64,000 bases of DNA from Lichtheimia corymbifera B2541 (taxonomy: Eukaryota; Mucoromycota; Mucoromycetes; Mucorales; Lichtheimiaceae): contig JNEU01000783.1 in the NCBI GenBank assembly GCA_000697475.1, positions 60,405 to 124,404 of the forward strand, read 5' to 3'. Numbering within the stretch: the first letter of the stretch is position 1; every line of letters begins with the position of its first letter. Under the pieces are notes generated by a model. That model was not told the DNA's origin. It was given only the letters and a program-made list of their open reading frames with translations, and did not search any database. Below, one piece after another: positions 1 through 10,400 of the stretch. Made by a program: the position numbers and the translations under genes.

Positions 1-882
1 CTCCACATCCAATACTGAATATCCAGGACATTCCTCTGGTAATTCTTGTCGTGCAGCAAGTGATGGTTTTCCTCCCCAATTTCCACCACCACCGCCACCA
101 CCACCACGACGATCATCACCATCCTTTTTATCACCACCGCCTTTATCGCCATCGCCACCGCCTCCGCCACCCCAGCTTTTCCCACCATCACTTGACTTGT
201 CCATTCCATATAAGCTTGGGTGAATAGTGCGGCCATTGATGAGAATGCTGTCAGAGCCCTTGTCAAACACAAATTGAGGTGTCATGTAATATTCTTCACG
301 TGAGCGGAAATCTTCGTGCCACCATTCGGATATCTGCAATGTGCGTTCGGCATCATATTCGCATCCTCCTTCACTTAATCTCTTGTGGTTGTGCTCAGAC
401 GGCCATGAATCAATCGAGTCATGCACAATAAAGGCTCCCTGCACTGTATCATCTTGCAATCCCAGATGAGCATGATAAAAGTAGGTACCGCTTTGCCCTG
501 TCACTCGAAATCGATGCGTAAATGATTCACCAGGTGGAATGGCAGCTTGTGTCACAAAAGGTACGCCATCCGATTCCACCGTGCCATATTGCCTGATGCC
601 ATGGAAATGGATGGTGGTTGATACATTGAATTGATCCACAGAATTATACACCGTAACCTCGACATCGTCACCCTTGACAACACGCAATGTGGGTCCTGGG
701 AATTGATCATTGATAAGCAATGCTGGAAATAGCTCGCGGTTACAATCAGGGTTGATGACAGCCGATGTAATGTTGAGCTCGAAACGTCGCACACCATCAC
801 CACCATCATGGCTCACTACAGGCGGTACAAGCGTTGCTGCAAGTAAGGCAACTGACACAGCTGCCCATACAAAAAGCTTCAT
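1..882 (-). CDS. Multicopper oxidase (laccase/ferroxidase type), N-terminal part, cut by window edge
   Basis: The reading frame is open from the ATG at 882 to the window edge (294 codons, no intron). A hydrophobic signal peptide (MKLFVWAAVSVALLAA) is followed by a cupredoxin domain in which oxidised substrates such as Fe(II) or phenols would be handled outside the cell. The copper ligand motifs HFHG (about residue 100) and YFYHAHLG (about 145) are the first two type-2/type-3 copper motifs of the family, and the EWWHE segment near 200 is also typical. At about residues 243-278 lies a Gly/Asp/Lys-rich run (GGGG, DKGGGDKKDGDD) not expected inside a cupredoxin core; it probably forms a surface loop. 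The C-terminal half with the HCHxxxH motif lies outside the window, so laccase, ascorbate oxidase and ferroxidase cannot be told apart. Confidence 0.9.
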   Translation of the reverse strand, partial: MKLFVWAAVSVALLAATLVPPVVSHDGGDGVRRFELNITSAVINPDCNRELFPALLINDQFPGPTLRVVKGDDVEVTVYNSVDQFNVSTTIHFHGIRQYGTVESDGVPFVTQAAIPPGESFTHRFRVTGQSGTYFYHAHLGLQDDTVQGAFIVHDSIDSWPSEHNHKRLSEGGCEYDAERTLQISEWWHEDFRSREEYYMTPQFVFDKGSDSILINGRTIHPSLYGMDKSSDGGKSWGGGGGGDGDKGGGDKKDGDDRRGGGGGGGGNWGGKPSLAARQELPEECPGYSVLDVE

Positions 883-1913
883 GGGTGTGAGAAAAAAAAA
901 AGATGGCCTAGAATGTAAAGGATGAAAAAAAAAGAAACATGCACATATTTTACCAAGATCAAGATTTGAATGAGACAACAGCCGTCAATTTTAATCACAC
1001 CTTGAAACGACAACGATGCTTCCCCCTTTGAAAACATCGCACGCTCTGTTTAAAATACTTTTCCCTTTCATGCCACGTACATACGCACAGTCGATGCTTT
1101 TTACCAATATGCAAACAGTGGGCATTTCCTGTCATTGATGACTTTTTTTCCCAGCACGCTGACATAGACGTATATACAAATAAAAGAGGATCGTTCCTGA
1201 AGAGCAATCAGTACATAACACGGTTAAATTGATATTTCTCCCTTTTCATCCTCTGATGCTCATCTCCTTTCTTTTCTATCGTCCCCGGTAAATAATAGTG
1301 CTTACAGATACGCGATTTGGTGATTGGTATTCATAATAGCGGTGCATGAATGTACAACGCATATACATGAACCGTAATATTTCCGGGGAATGAGAACATG
1401 AATGAAGCACAGCGGTCTTGGAAATCTTTGATGGAAACATTACACTATCAAGAACAGGCTGTAACGTCAGTAAAGGAACCAAGGAGATAGGAAGAGGGGT
1501 ACCAATGATCGACGTTGCAGGAATAGAGGTACACGCATCACGACTTGTCCTCGTGTAGTATATATAATAACACGCACATGCTGTGCAATGAGGCATATCA
1601 TCCAGCCAAGTAAACTTCAAACATCATAACCACGCCTGGTCTCGAAGGCTAGAAAAAGCTAAATCTTGTACAAATAACACTAACCAGACACACGATACAT
1701 AGCTGCACCTCGTTGACAGGCTCCTAAGGACAATATCACGTGCAAGGCAAACGCGAGATGACTTCATTGCAACCCTGCCAATCAATGCACATAAAAATCA
1801 CACATTCCCAAAGACAACTCCAATACCATGGATCCACTACATTTGGCTTGCACAAAAAAAAGACAATGTATTCCATTCTGTACAAAATTATCGGACAACA
1901 TGGTATGCTATGT
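883..1913. other. Intergenic, no gene recognised
   Basis: This stretch lies between the 3' end of FIP1 and the 5' end of the oxidase. It has T-rich tracts just upstream of the oxidase ATG (leader of that gene) and only short unrelated open frames. I see no motif, splice structure or repeat that supports a further gene. Confidence 0.5.
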
Positions 1914-3530
1914 TTATGAGAAGAAAGGGGGTTGCATCTGTGGTGGCCAAAAGAAAGATCCGCCCCTAGAAAAGGAAATGCAATCAATAAGGGAAGGACA
2001 AAGAAATACTCGAACAAAGAATACTTACATGCCACCTTCATTGCCACCATCACGTTCGTTTCCACCATCAGGTCTGCCTGAAGAGCGTCCTATATTATCG
2101 CCTTGTCAATAGCCGGAATCTTTACAGCCATCCCAATTATTTTACCTCCTTGTCGACCCGCTGGTCGCATCATGTTTCGATTTCCACCCATCACTGCTGG
2201 ACTTGACCCTGCTGCTGCCGGTGAACTCATAGCTGCTGCTGCTGCGGCGGCCATTGCTGGATTGGGTGCGCCTGGCATTGGAGGCATCCCTGGCATTCCC
2301 ATCATATTCGGCATACCCATTGGCATCCCACCGTTGTTATTATCCATCATCCCAGGTGGCATCATCATTCCCATTGGCATGAACTCGCTCATATCCATAT
2401 CGCCCATCATCTATAAAGCAAAGATATGTAAGCATATATATCCACATCTTGGACAAAAGCCATTTTACCTTTCTACTCTCCCGAATCATCTTTTGTTGTG
2501 CGCAATAGGCTCGCCATGTCACCTCATTGAAACCATAATTGAAATAATCGGTAATATCAGCACCTAACAACCATGATCCATTAGTTACGAACCCTCTCTT
2601 CCTCTTTTACCGCATACATACCAGGTTTCCGCCATGGTTTATCATCCAGTCCATCCAAATCCACTTCGGTAATCGGGACACCATTGTATTCACCAACAGC
2701 TTCCAAATTGATACCACTTGTGCCGACCGAGCCTTTAGCAGCTGCCTGAGCTGATGCTGATGCTGCATTGCCACCCGAAGCTGAAGATGTGTTGGGAGTA
2801 CCAGAGCCATTGGCATTGCCGGGTATTTTGTTTTGCTGGCCAGGCTTAATGTTGACAAGCGATCCTTTTTCTTCATTTGCTGCACCCGTCTCTTTGCTAT
2901 TAATGCACATGATTAGCTAAAAGCGAGCTTTTATGCATTTGCCATGACGTTACCTTGGTTGTGCTGTGCTGTCCTCTTCTGGTTCTAGAATGATTTCCAA
3001 ATCCTAATAGTCAAAAGGAGTCAACGCCTATGCTTGTCATCGTCTGCGTGTATCCCATTATACTCACATCATCACTATCCTCCTCCTCCTCTTCTTCTTC
3101 CATTGGCCGTGCTTGTTCATTGCTTTCTGGCTGACTTTCATCCATCTCCATGTCTTGCCTGCTTTATAAAAACACACACATTGTTAGCATGATTCATACA
3201 AAAAAGTCGCAGCAGCATGCATACCTTGTACCCACTTCTTGTGTTCTGGACAAGAAAAAGTAGTGTGAATAAAACGAATATGGATCGGTTGTTGTATGAC
3301 TTACTCGTTGGCTGTGCTTCCTCGATATAACTGATAAAGATCATCGTCTTCTGTTGGATTGGACTCTATTCGAAGGTGTCAATCAGTACGAGATCGGTCG
3401 TAAAGAAAGTGCTAAAAGTACCCTTCATTGTGCTGTCGTTTTGTTGTTCAGCAGCCTTTGTATTTTCTGGGGCACCATATAAGAACTCATCGACGTCGTC
3501 GTCGTCTTCCATGTTGCGATGTCGACTCAT
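1914..3530 (-). CDS. FIP1: Pre-mRNA polyadenylation factor Fip1 (multi-exon)
   Basis: Fip1 is a subunit of the nuclear cleavage and polyadenylation factor and tethers poly(A) polymerase. The start [19 protein letters not shown] and the segment DDLYQLYRG are followed by an acidic run ([12 protein letters not shown]). The diagnostic Fip1 motif is split by an intron at about 2570-2633: DKPWRKPG before it, [13 protein letters not shown] and TWRAYC after it. The C-terminus is Met/Pro/Gly-rich ([15 protein letters not shown]), as in fungal homologues, then Arg/Gly-rich. Joining short introns with consensus ends (for example donors near 3449, 3310 and 3220) keeps the frame open to a TAA at 1914-1916, giving a final [15 protein letters not shown] short intron near 2100-2150 is needed, and its exact acceptor is my choice. 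Confidence 0.92.
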
Positions 3531-4559
3531 TGTGGGGGGAGTTGTGTGAGGTAGTTGTGTGTGGAGTAAAAGATAAAGAGAGATGCACACCACCCAGATT
3601 TTCTGCTCCCGATTTGATCACTCAGTCTGTTGCTGTGGATGCAGCCGATTTATGCCAACCATGTGTAACCATACATTGTAGATGTGACATACAGTTATCC
3701 TCAGTGCGTTGGTTCATTCAACCTATCATTGTAAATGTGATGATTAAAGGTTGCCGATCAGTGGTTCATATATAGGCTCTCACCCACTCTTTGATTATTG
3801 CTGGCACCTTCAAGCCCCAATTTGATGCCAGTACATAGCATGGTGAGCCATCCATGTGCTCATATTGGTGATAGCCATCCTATACTCTCGTCATGGATCT
3901 TTATGGTGTTTTCTATTTACTACAAGATCTAATCCTTCCAAAAAAGGGGAAGTGAGTTATACAATCAAGCTCAATGGACCCTTTCTCTTCACTTTTTCCC
4001 CTTTATCACAGCATTTGCAAGCGGATAGACTTTTACAGTGCTGCACCGACAACGAAGTCCAGCTCAGAAAGTACGAAGGCCTTATAAAACTTTAGAAATG
4101 GTTGACCACTCCAATCTCGTATTCATTAAAGTAATCCTTTAATCCAACATCATCCACAAGAGACAGATTAAGATTATGCACCGAGTTGACTCAATGGGGA
4201 GATACATCGATGTGAAAAGTTTCTATCCTTTGATCGTGCATTTTCTAAAGATGGATGAACGCAAGGTCAATCTTGATGCATATGACGTGTCGAATTATGC
4301 AGTTGGATGGTGGTTACTGTACATTGTTGACAGGTTGCACGAAGGATGATGATCGTAGCTGCCATGGAATACAGTAGGATGCACCAATCGTTCGGAATAA
4401 AAGCATCAAGCATAATGACCAAGTTGACAATGGGCACACAAAAAACAGAGGCCCTTTTTCCACGCATTGCATATATCCATATCCCTCCATCCCATGTACA
4501 ATAACAATATCCATATCCATACCATCATAACAATGCGATTGTATTGAAAGAAGTTGGTA
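3531..4559. other. Intergenic, no gene recognised
   Basis: About 1 kb upstream of FIP1. Only short frames with frequent stops are seen on either strand, and no conserved motif. The right side grades into the repeat fragment at 4560-5345. Confidence 0.5.
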
Positions 4560-5345
4560 TACGTAAATAAAGCTGCTTCTATATAATGACTATCTGCTTT
4601 TCATATGAAGGAATGCTGTACCGCAGGTTGCTGCAGGTAAATCGAGACACTGAAGTAAAGACCTCGCGCATGGCAACTGCTGTTACGGTTGGTTGTGGTG
4701 GAAGGGCGTGCAGTGTCAAGAAACGCGGGTGTTGTTGTAATGGGGTGCACATGCCGTGGAGTTGCCATTCAGTCAAAGACAATGGGATCAAGACAGTTGT
4801 AGGATTGACATGATGGGCTGAAGCAGGGCAATCGTTCCTAGGTGGTAGTTATATTTGAATGGGGCAACAGTTGAGAATGGGAAGAGAACAGTGACCTGGG
4901 AGTGGAAGAAGTGGAAATTAAATAGGTCAAGCACTGTCAGGCATATCCATGCACACTGTGGATTGATCCATGACTTTGGGATTGTCCACTTCGAACCTCA
5001 AACTTTCACACAAGGTGCTCTTGGACATGCTGATCAACTTTGTCTTAATAAAGAACCCATATTTCATTAGCAAATTTTGAATGGTAGGGTGTAATGGGTG
5101 ATTTACTATAGAGGTCGGAAATTGGGAAAGCGCCGGAAAAAGTCAAACAGTATAAATGATCTTGGGATTCCCACTTTTTGAATTGGAACTTGGCCAGAAG
5201 GGGCTCTCTGACATGCTGATCAACTTCACTTATATAAAATACGCACACTCCATTATGGAAATGAATGCGGGCGGTCCAAATATTGGAGAGACGATGGAGG
5301 GATGAAGACAAAAGTAGGATACCTGTTGTATACAAGTGCATGATG
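4560..5345. repeat. Degenerate fragment of the palindromic-block repeat (copy C, left arm only)
   Basis: This segment matches, with many substitutions, the left arms of the blocks at 39300-40100 and 61190-62000. Shared landmarks in the same order are GGTTGCTGCA, CGTGCAGTGTCAAG, ATTCAGTCAAAGACAATGGG, TGAAGCAGGGCAATCG, AGAATGGGA, GTGGAAATTAAATAGG and two copies of the unit core CATGCTGATCAACTT (about 5028 and 5212), plus GAAATTGGGAAAGCGCCGGA between them. The central unit and right arm are absent. It is an old truncated copy lying just upstream of MRM1. Confidence 0.8.
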
Positions 5346-5609
5346 ATTGATCCATAGCTATCATTACATGACCAAGAAACACGGGAAGGCTTTTGAGTTT
5401 ATCCAATGAAGCATCAATTCAGGCTACGATAGGAAGACTGAAAGTACGAAAAAAGCAAACGTGTCTTTATTGCTTGAATGTGATGCATATGACTAGGGGA
5501 ATGGGTGTCGGTGTAACACGTGACATTCTTGCATCGGTATTTGACAAGGCAATTTCCTTCAGTTTTCGTGCACCTCGTTTGCCGTCTGATTCAACCTGAT
5601 CCAGCCATT

Positions 5610-6732
5610 ATGCAGCGTCGTCTATTACATTCTTCTGATTTCGAGTTTGTCTACGGCCATGCCAGTGTGCTTGCTGCTCTGCATTCGCAGAAACGACAAC
5701 GATTAAAGACCTTGTACCTGCAGTCAACATCGCGGTCTTCACCTGCCACCACCAAAAAGAAAGACAGGTCAGCAGCTACAGAGCAAAGAGATGGGATGAT
5801 ACACTACTGACAAAAGGGTCGATTAGCACGCTTATAGAATCCATTGTGGAACAATGTCGACAAAGAAACATCCCTGTCATAACAACCAACAAAGGCGAAT
5901 TGAACAACTTGACTCAAGATAAACCACATCAAGCACGTGAGAGTGAGAGTGCAAGAGTTGATTATCATTGGAAGTTTCTAAACAATGAATATAGGGTGTG
6001 GTACTTGAGGCGTCTCCCAGGGCAACCATCGAGCTTACGGATCCAGGGAATATCCGACCGGGTTTTTGGATTGCATTGGACCAGGTTCAAGATCCTCAGG
6101 TATGGATGGACTCACACACATTGTCATTATGCTGTTATTCACTTTTCCATGTTGATAGAATCTTGGTTCCATCCTGAGAACAGCTCACTTTTTCGGTGTT
6201 GATGGTGTGCTTTTATGCAGCAAGAACAGGCAAGTAGTAGTTGTCAAGCGTGGTGCTATAGAGTAAGTGGATGATAACCTTTTTATTTAGTGCCCCACTT
6301 ACACCCAGCGTATCCAAAGTGAGTTCAGGCGCTATGGAAGTCATGGATATTTATTCAACACGTAGCTTGGTGAATTTCCTGAAGGTAGGTAAAACACAAT
6401 CCATCATTGTACACCCTTAACTAAAACACGACATCTTGCATTAGGCTTGTACCACCGACTATGGATGGCATACAATGGCCGCCTCAGCACCAGAACCATC
6501 AGCCGTCGATATCGCCAATATCCAACAAAGTATCTCAAAAGATATACCACGTATGCTGGTACTCGGAAGTGAAGGTCTAGGCTTAAGGACAAATGTCAAG
6601 CTGGCATGCAAGCAAAGAGTCACTATACCCAATCCGTCATCCACATCATCGCCTCAATTCAAGGGACACGTCGATAGCTTGAACGTGGGCGTAGCTGCAG
6701 GCATATTAATCTCTCATCTAGCAAGAATATAG
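5610..6732 (+). CDS. MRM1: SpoU-family rRNA 2'-O-ribose methyltransferase, MRM1-like
   Basis: MRM1 methylates one guanosine of mitochondrial large-subunit rRNA using S-adenosylmethionine. The N-terminus (VYGHASVLAALHSQKR, LKTLYLQ) and TTNKGELNNLTQDKPHQ form the substrate-binding region. The knotted SpoU domain carries all three motifs: NLGSILRTAHFFG (motif 1), MLVLGSEGLGLR (motif 2) and SLNVGVAAGILISH (motif 3). The 3' exons are 5995-6099, 6159-6229, 6291-6384 and 6445-6732, and all join in frame. Two introns start with GC rather than GT: 5933-5994 (GCACGT, unusual) and 6230-6290 (GCAAGT, the standard GC donor). Between the first exon (5610 to about 5767) and the exon near 5817 the obvious 49-nt intron (GTCAGC...CTACTGACAAAAG) leaves the frame off by one base, so either splicing differs there or the gene carries a frameshift. 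Confidence 0.87.
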
Positions 6733-6799
6733 ACGTTTATACAAAAACGATTAAACGGGCTTATTTATTAGCGAGATCTGTGATTGTTATGATTGTCTC

Positions 6800-7423
6800 T
6801 TAGTTGTTTTTTCCCCGTAAACGATCTCTCAGCCTGTCCCAAAACCCTTTTTTGGCTGGAATTTTGGCTTTACATGCTAGGATATCGAGAGTACATGCAT
6901 CAGTATATATGTATAGAGCCACGTATGTACGTACACATACCTTTTTGTTCTTGATCCCATGAGCATTCCTTGAATTGGTCGCACATGTTTTTGCCCCAAC
7001 CAAAATCACAGTTGAATTTTTGACATCCAAGTTCTTGATGAATGCCTGTGGGTTCACTTGCTATTCTTGTACCGAACCACATGCATTGGGCTGAATCCTG
7101 GCAGCTTTTCTCATCCGCAAGTTGTTTACAGTTTTCTTTTGTGTCTTGACCACAGCCACGAGAGAATTCTAGAAAGAATGTATCTGAGAATCACCAAACC
7201 TTGCGAAATAACATGTATCCATCCATTATATATCAAACTTCATCTTACCAATGTAGGTATCGTTACTGGGAACGTACTTGCGCCAGAAACTATACGAGCA
7301 TTCAACATCACCCGAATCACCGCATAATATTTCTTCGTATTTTCTTTCTAAACATTTGGCACCGTTCGCTGGTCCCAAAAGGAGTAATGGTATGACACCC
7401 AAGACAATAAACGAAAATTTCAT
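6800..7423 (-). CDS. Secreted 12-cysteine protein, paralogue 1
   Basis: Three exons encode 159 residues. A signal peptide (MKFSFIVLGVIPLLLLGPANG) precedes a small domain with 12 cysteines, in contexts AKC, LCG, ECS, GCG, NCK, SCQ, QCM, GCQ, NCD, MCD, ECS and ACK. The tail is basic (FWDRLRDRLRGKNN). The first intron falls after residue 58 in phase 1, and the last lies just before ACK. All 12 cysteines and the first and last intron positions match the gene at 9043-9741, so the two are paralogues. Even cysteine count and secretion suggest six disulfides. I do not recognise the family; it could be an effector-like or cell-surface protein. It is convergent with MRM1 (67 bp apart). Confidence 0.8.
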
Positions 7424-7463
7424 TCAGAGTTATTGTGGATGCAAGCCTAACAGCTCATCCATC

Positions 7464-7470
7464 TTTTATA
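7464..7470 (-). promoter_or_regulatory. TATA box of the 12-cysteine gene at 7423
   Basis: Reads TATAAAA on the minus strand, 41-47 bp upstream of the ATG, which fits a short leader. Confidence 0.5.
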
Positions 7471-7499
7471 CCCAGGTGTAATGGGCAATGATGCATGTA

Positions 7500-9042
7500 C
7501 AGTACTCCCTAAATACTAGAACTCCGTATGCAGCACAATGCCAGGTACTTAGTTTTGCAGTATTTCCCAATCTCTTTCGCGAATCAATCATTCATTTTAA
7601 ATACGGGCAAAAGTAAATGCGCCGTCATTGGGGTCTTTTATATCTAATAGATTTAATGCACTTGGAAACATCACGTCGACCATTTCTTGCTTGGAGGGTT
7701 CGATGTATTAGAAAAGGATCCATCACACCTACTAAGACAATGCCCTACACCCGCATGCATAATGGCACCTTTCCTCGCCAGTACATTTGTTCCAAAAGAA
7801 ATAAAGTGAACTTATATAACATAAAGCAAGGATCTTTATCATCATCAAAAGGAGGAACAGCTATCCTAATAGTGGTGTAGCGGTTGTTTCTAGGAGAAGG
7901 GCGTTACGAAACAGCTTGCAGATCAAGAATAGAGTTCGGGGTGTTGCCTCGGTAACAGAATATGGTCTTTCCTTCAAGCGGCTAGAGCTAAGAGCTGGGC
8001 AATCCGTAACCGTGCATTGGAAAATGGTCCTCGTGCAACTCAGTTGAAATGATTCAAATCCTTATTCTTTTTGATACGAAGATGTGGCCCACATGATATC
8101 CGTGCGTTAATCTCAGAGTGGTTGTTGCTCCTGGAAAAGATGGGGAAAAGATAGGGTGCACTGCAGGGGCGTCGTTGTTGTTGCCATTAACCTGGATGGG
8201 TTATTTCTGGTTGACTCAGTTGTTGGAAGATCACACAATGTCATCCACGCCATTGAAGTAGATGGATGCAAAGCAGAATCTCTAAACGGAGGTGATTACC
8301 ATTAGTACATAGGTAGAGTAATTGGAAAAAGTACCGTTGTACCTTGATTTGCTTCATTCAGCACACCCTGCATGATCGGCCGAGTCGCTCATTCAAGTGT
8401 ACTTGCTGGTGATTATCTATCAAGAAATATGAATGCTGTACACCATCGAAAGCAACCTCTTTATAGCGCTGCTTACCGTATTTCTTTCATGTCTTTGGGA
8501 GAACGACATACATTGTAATGGTTTCCAGGCCATGCTGAATACGTATGATTCGTTGTATGTCAAGTCCATCTATGCAACTGCATTCTGGCTCGGTGGTCTT
8601 TGTTGAAAAGACATTGTATTCCCAAAAGGCGCCTCCCACCTTGATCGCGTACTTTCTTCAGCCATTGCGGTTACGAATGTTGTAGCTGCACTGGTGATCA
8701 CCATGCCACACACAAATGAGGAGCAGGAATGCAAGTGACTGAGTGAACCAAGTGTAAGAAAAGGAAGCAAGCAACCGGAGAAAAAATGATATGCTGCATG
8801 AAAAGGGCTCGGCTCTCAACCAAATTAAAGAGTGGAGCAATCCGCCATCAGTCACTCAGATCCGATTGAATAATGCATTACGTGAGAACAGAAAAGTCGT
8901 ATACATGTAGCAATGACCCATGATGCCTGAATAAATGTAGGATATGTAAATGCAATAAACTAAGTGACGTTACAATGTCCATTCGGAAGATGTTTATTAT
9001 ACGGATACGATAGAGTAATAGCCGATACGCCCCGCGATTGTC
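7500..9042. other. Intergenic with decayed coding-like remnants
   Basis: No intact gene. Around 7840-8360 (+) a few frame-shifting stretches look coding-like (KGGTAILIVV, then SGVAVVSRRRALRNSL, then VVAINLDGLFLVDSVVG), reminiscent of a dead endonuclease-type retroelement ORF, but many stops and frame changes interrupt them and the assignment is weak. The rest shows nothing I can support. Confidence 0.3.
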
Positions 9043-9741
9043 TCATTTTCCGTCAAGTCTTCTCCCGGTTGTGGACTCGATATAGTCATTGGCGGTTTCC
9101 CAAATACCCTTCTTGCGAGGATTCTTATCTTTACATTCTATGGAAGGCAGAGGATGATAAGTAATTACAGCAGCCCATCCCAGCTCATCTGCACTTACTG
9201 TTGTCCTTTGTATCATAGATACATTCCTTCTGGAAATACTCGCAGTATTTCTGACTCCAGCCATAAGAACAGTCAAATTCTCGACATTCACTATCTTTTC
9301 GGATGTCTATGGACTCACCAGAGATGTGTGAGTGGTTTTAATGTTTTTACCATTTCGCCATTCCTTACTATCATCTTTGTTCCATGTACTCCACCATATG
9401 CATTGCGGGGAAAACAAGCAAATTGACGCGTCCATGCCCTTGCATTTTCTCCCTGTGCTCTCACCACATGCACGTCCGTAAGCTGTATGATACAAAAGAA
9501 AAAGGAACAGAAAACACAATATGAATTAGAAGAAAGAAAAAGCCCATAAAACATATGATTTCTTACATATAACGCTGTTATTCTTGGGTTCATCATGGGT
9601 AAAGGTGCTGAATGAGCATTCGTTTTTTCCATCACTGCCACAGTAGTGTAATACTTTAGTGCGGCCTCGGCATTGAGCACCGCTTGTTGATTCCAACAAG
9701 AGTACCAATACGGCTGCAAGGGAAGTTATGGAAATCTTCAT
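9043..9741 (-). CDS. Secreted 12-cysteine protein, paralogue 2
   Basis: Four exons encode 169 residues. The signal peptide is MKISITSLAAVLVLLLESTSG, followed by 12 cysteines in the same order and similar spacing as the gene at 6800-7423 (AQC, YCG, ECS, ACG, KCK, ICL, QCI, ECR, DCS, YCE, ECI, KCK). The first intron is at the same place (after residue 58, phase 1) and the last lies just before the KCK cysteine. A third, 44-nt intron (GTAAAAAC...CCATAG) splits the middle exon here but not in the paralogue. The tail is KNPRKKGIWETANDYIESTTGR. Both genes are on the same strand, 1.6 kb apart, as expected from tandem duplication. Function is unknown. Confidence 0.8.
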
Positions 9742-9794
9742 TTATGCTGCTGTTGGTGGACACCTGGGCCTTCGACGTGTACAAGCCATCATTA

Positions 9795-9800
9795 TTTATA
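9795..9800 (-). promoter_or_regulatory. TATA box of the 12-cysteine gene at 9741
   Basis: The minus strand reads GATATAAAT here, about 55 bp upstream of the ATG, similar to the placement in the paralogue. Confidence 0.5.
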
Positions 9801-9849
9801 TCTTATGGAAGCTTACCTATGCTGTGTCATGCATTCCAAGACAAGTCCC

Positions 9850-10400
9850 TTACTTTCTAATCCCTTATGAGGCGTGCCATCGCTGCACCTTCGTATTGCC
9901 CAAATTTATACAGACTTTTGGAGTAGCAACGCTTGTTCGCTGTTAGATATGTGTGCATCGCAAAGACTGCCATGTGGATGTTGGATTATATACAACGAAT
10001 ACTTCATTTGATGATAGAATAATACGCCTAACAGGATCGCACCTTCCATATGCATGCATGTCTTATCCTTATAGCAATACTTGTTGGCTACAGATTTTGT
10101 TTCCCAGACCTTGAATGATTCCTTGCCACGGTTACTTTTTTACATTCACGAACGCATACCCATCATCAGTGTTCCGTCTTACTCACCAGCTTAGACATTT
10201 ATATGTAGGAGAATTACCACAGGCTCTTGGTGGATCATGCATACACTATCAAATGGTTCAAGTCCCCTTATAAAATGGTACCTTACACACGCATGCATAC
10301 AGCATACTTGCTCCCAAATGCCCACAATACCATTTACAATACGTATAGTTGTTGTACATAAAAGTATATTGAACTGGGGAATAATAACAATAGATCATGA
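9850..10400. other. Intergenic, no gene recognised
   Basis: This lies between the secreted-protein promoter and the 3' end of FHIP. No coding or repeat signal is seen. Confidence 0.45.

Noticed and set aside
10254..10266. GGTTCAAGTCC resembling a tRNA B box
   Set aside because: The flanks do not form a T stem or an acceptor stem, and no matching A box lies upstream.
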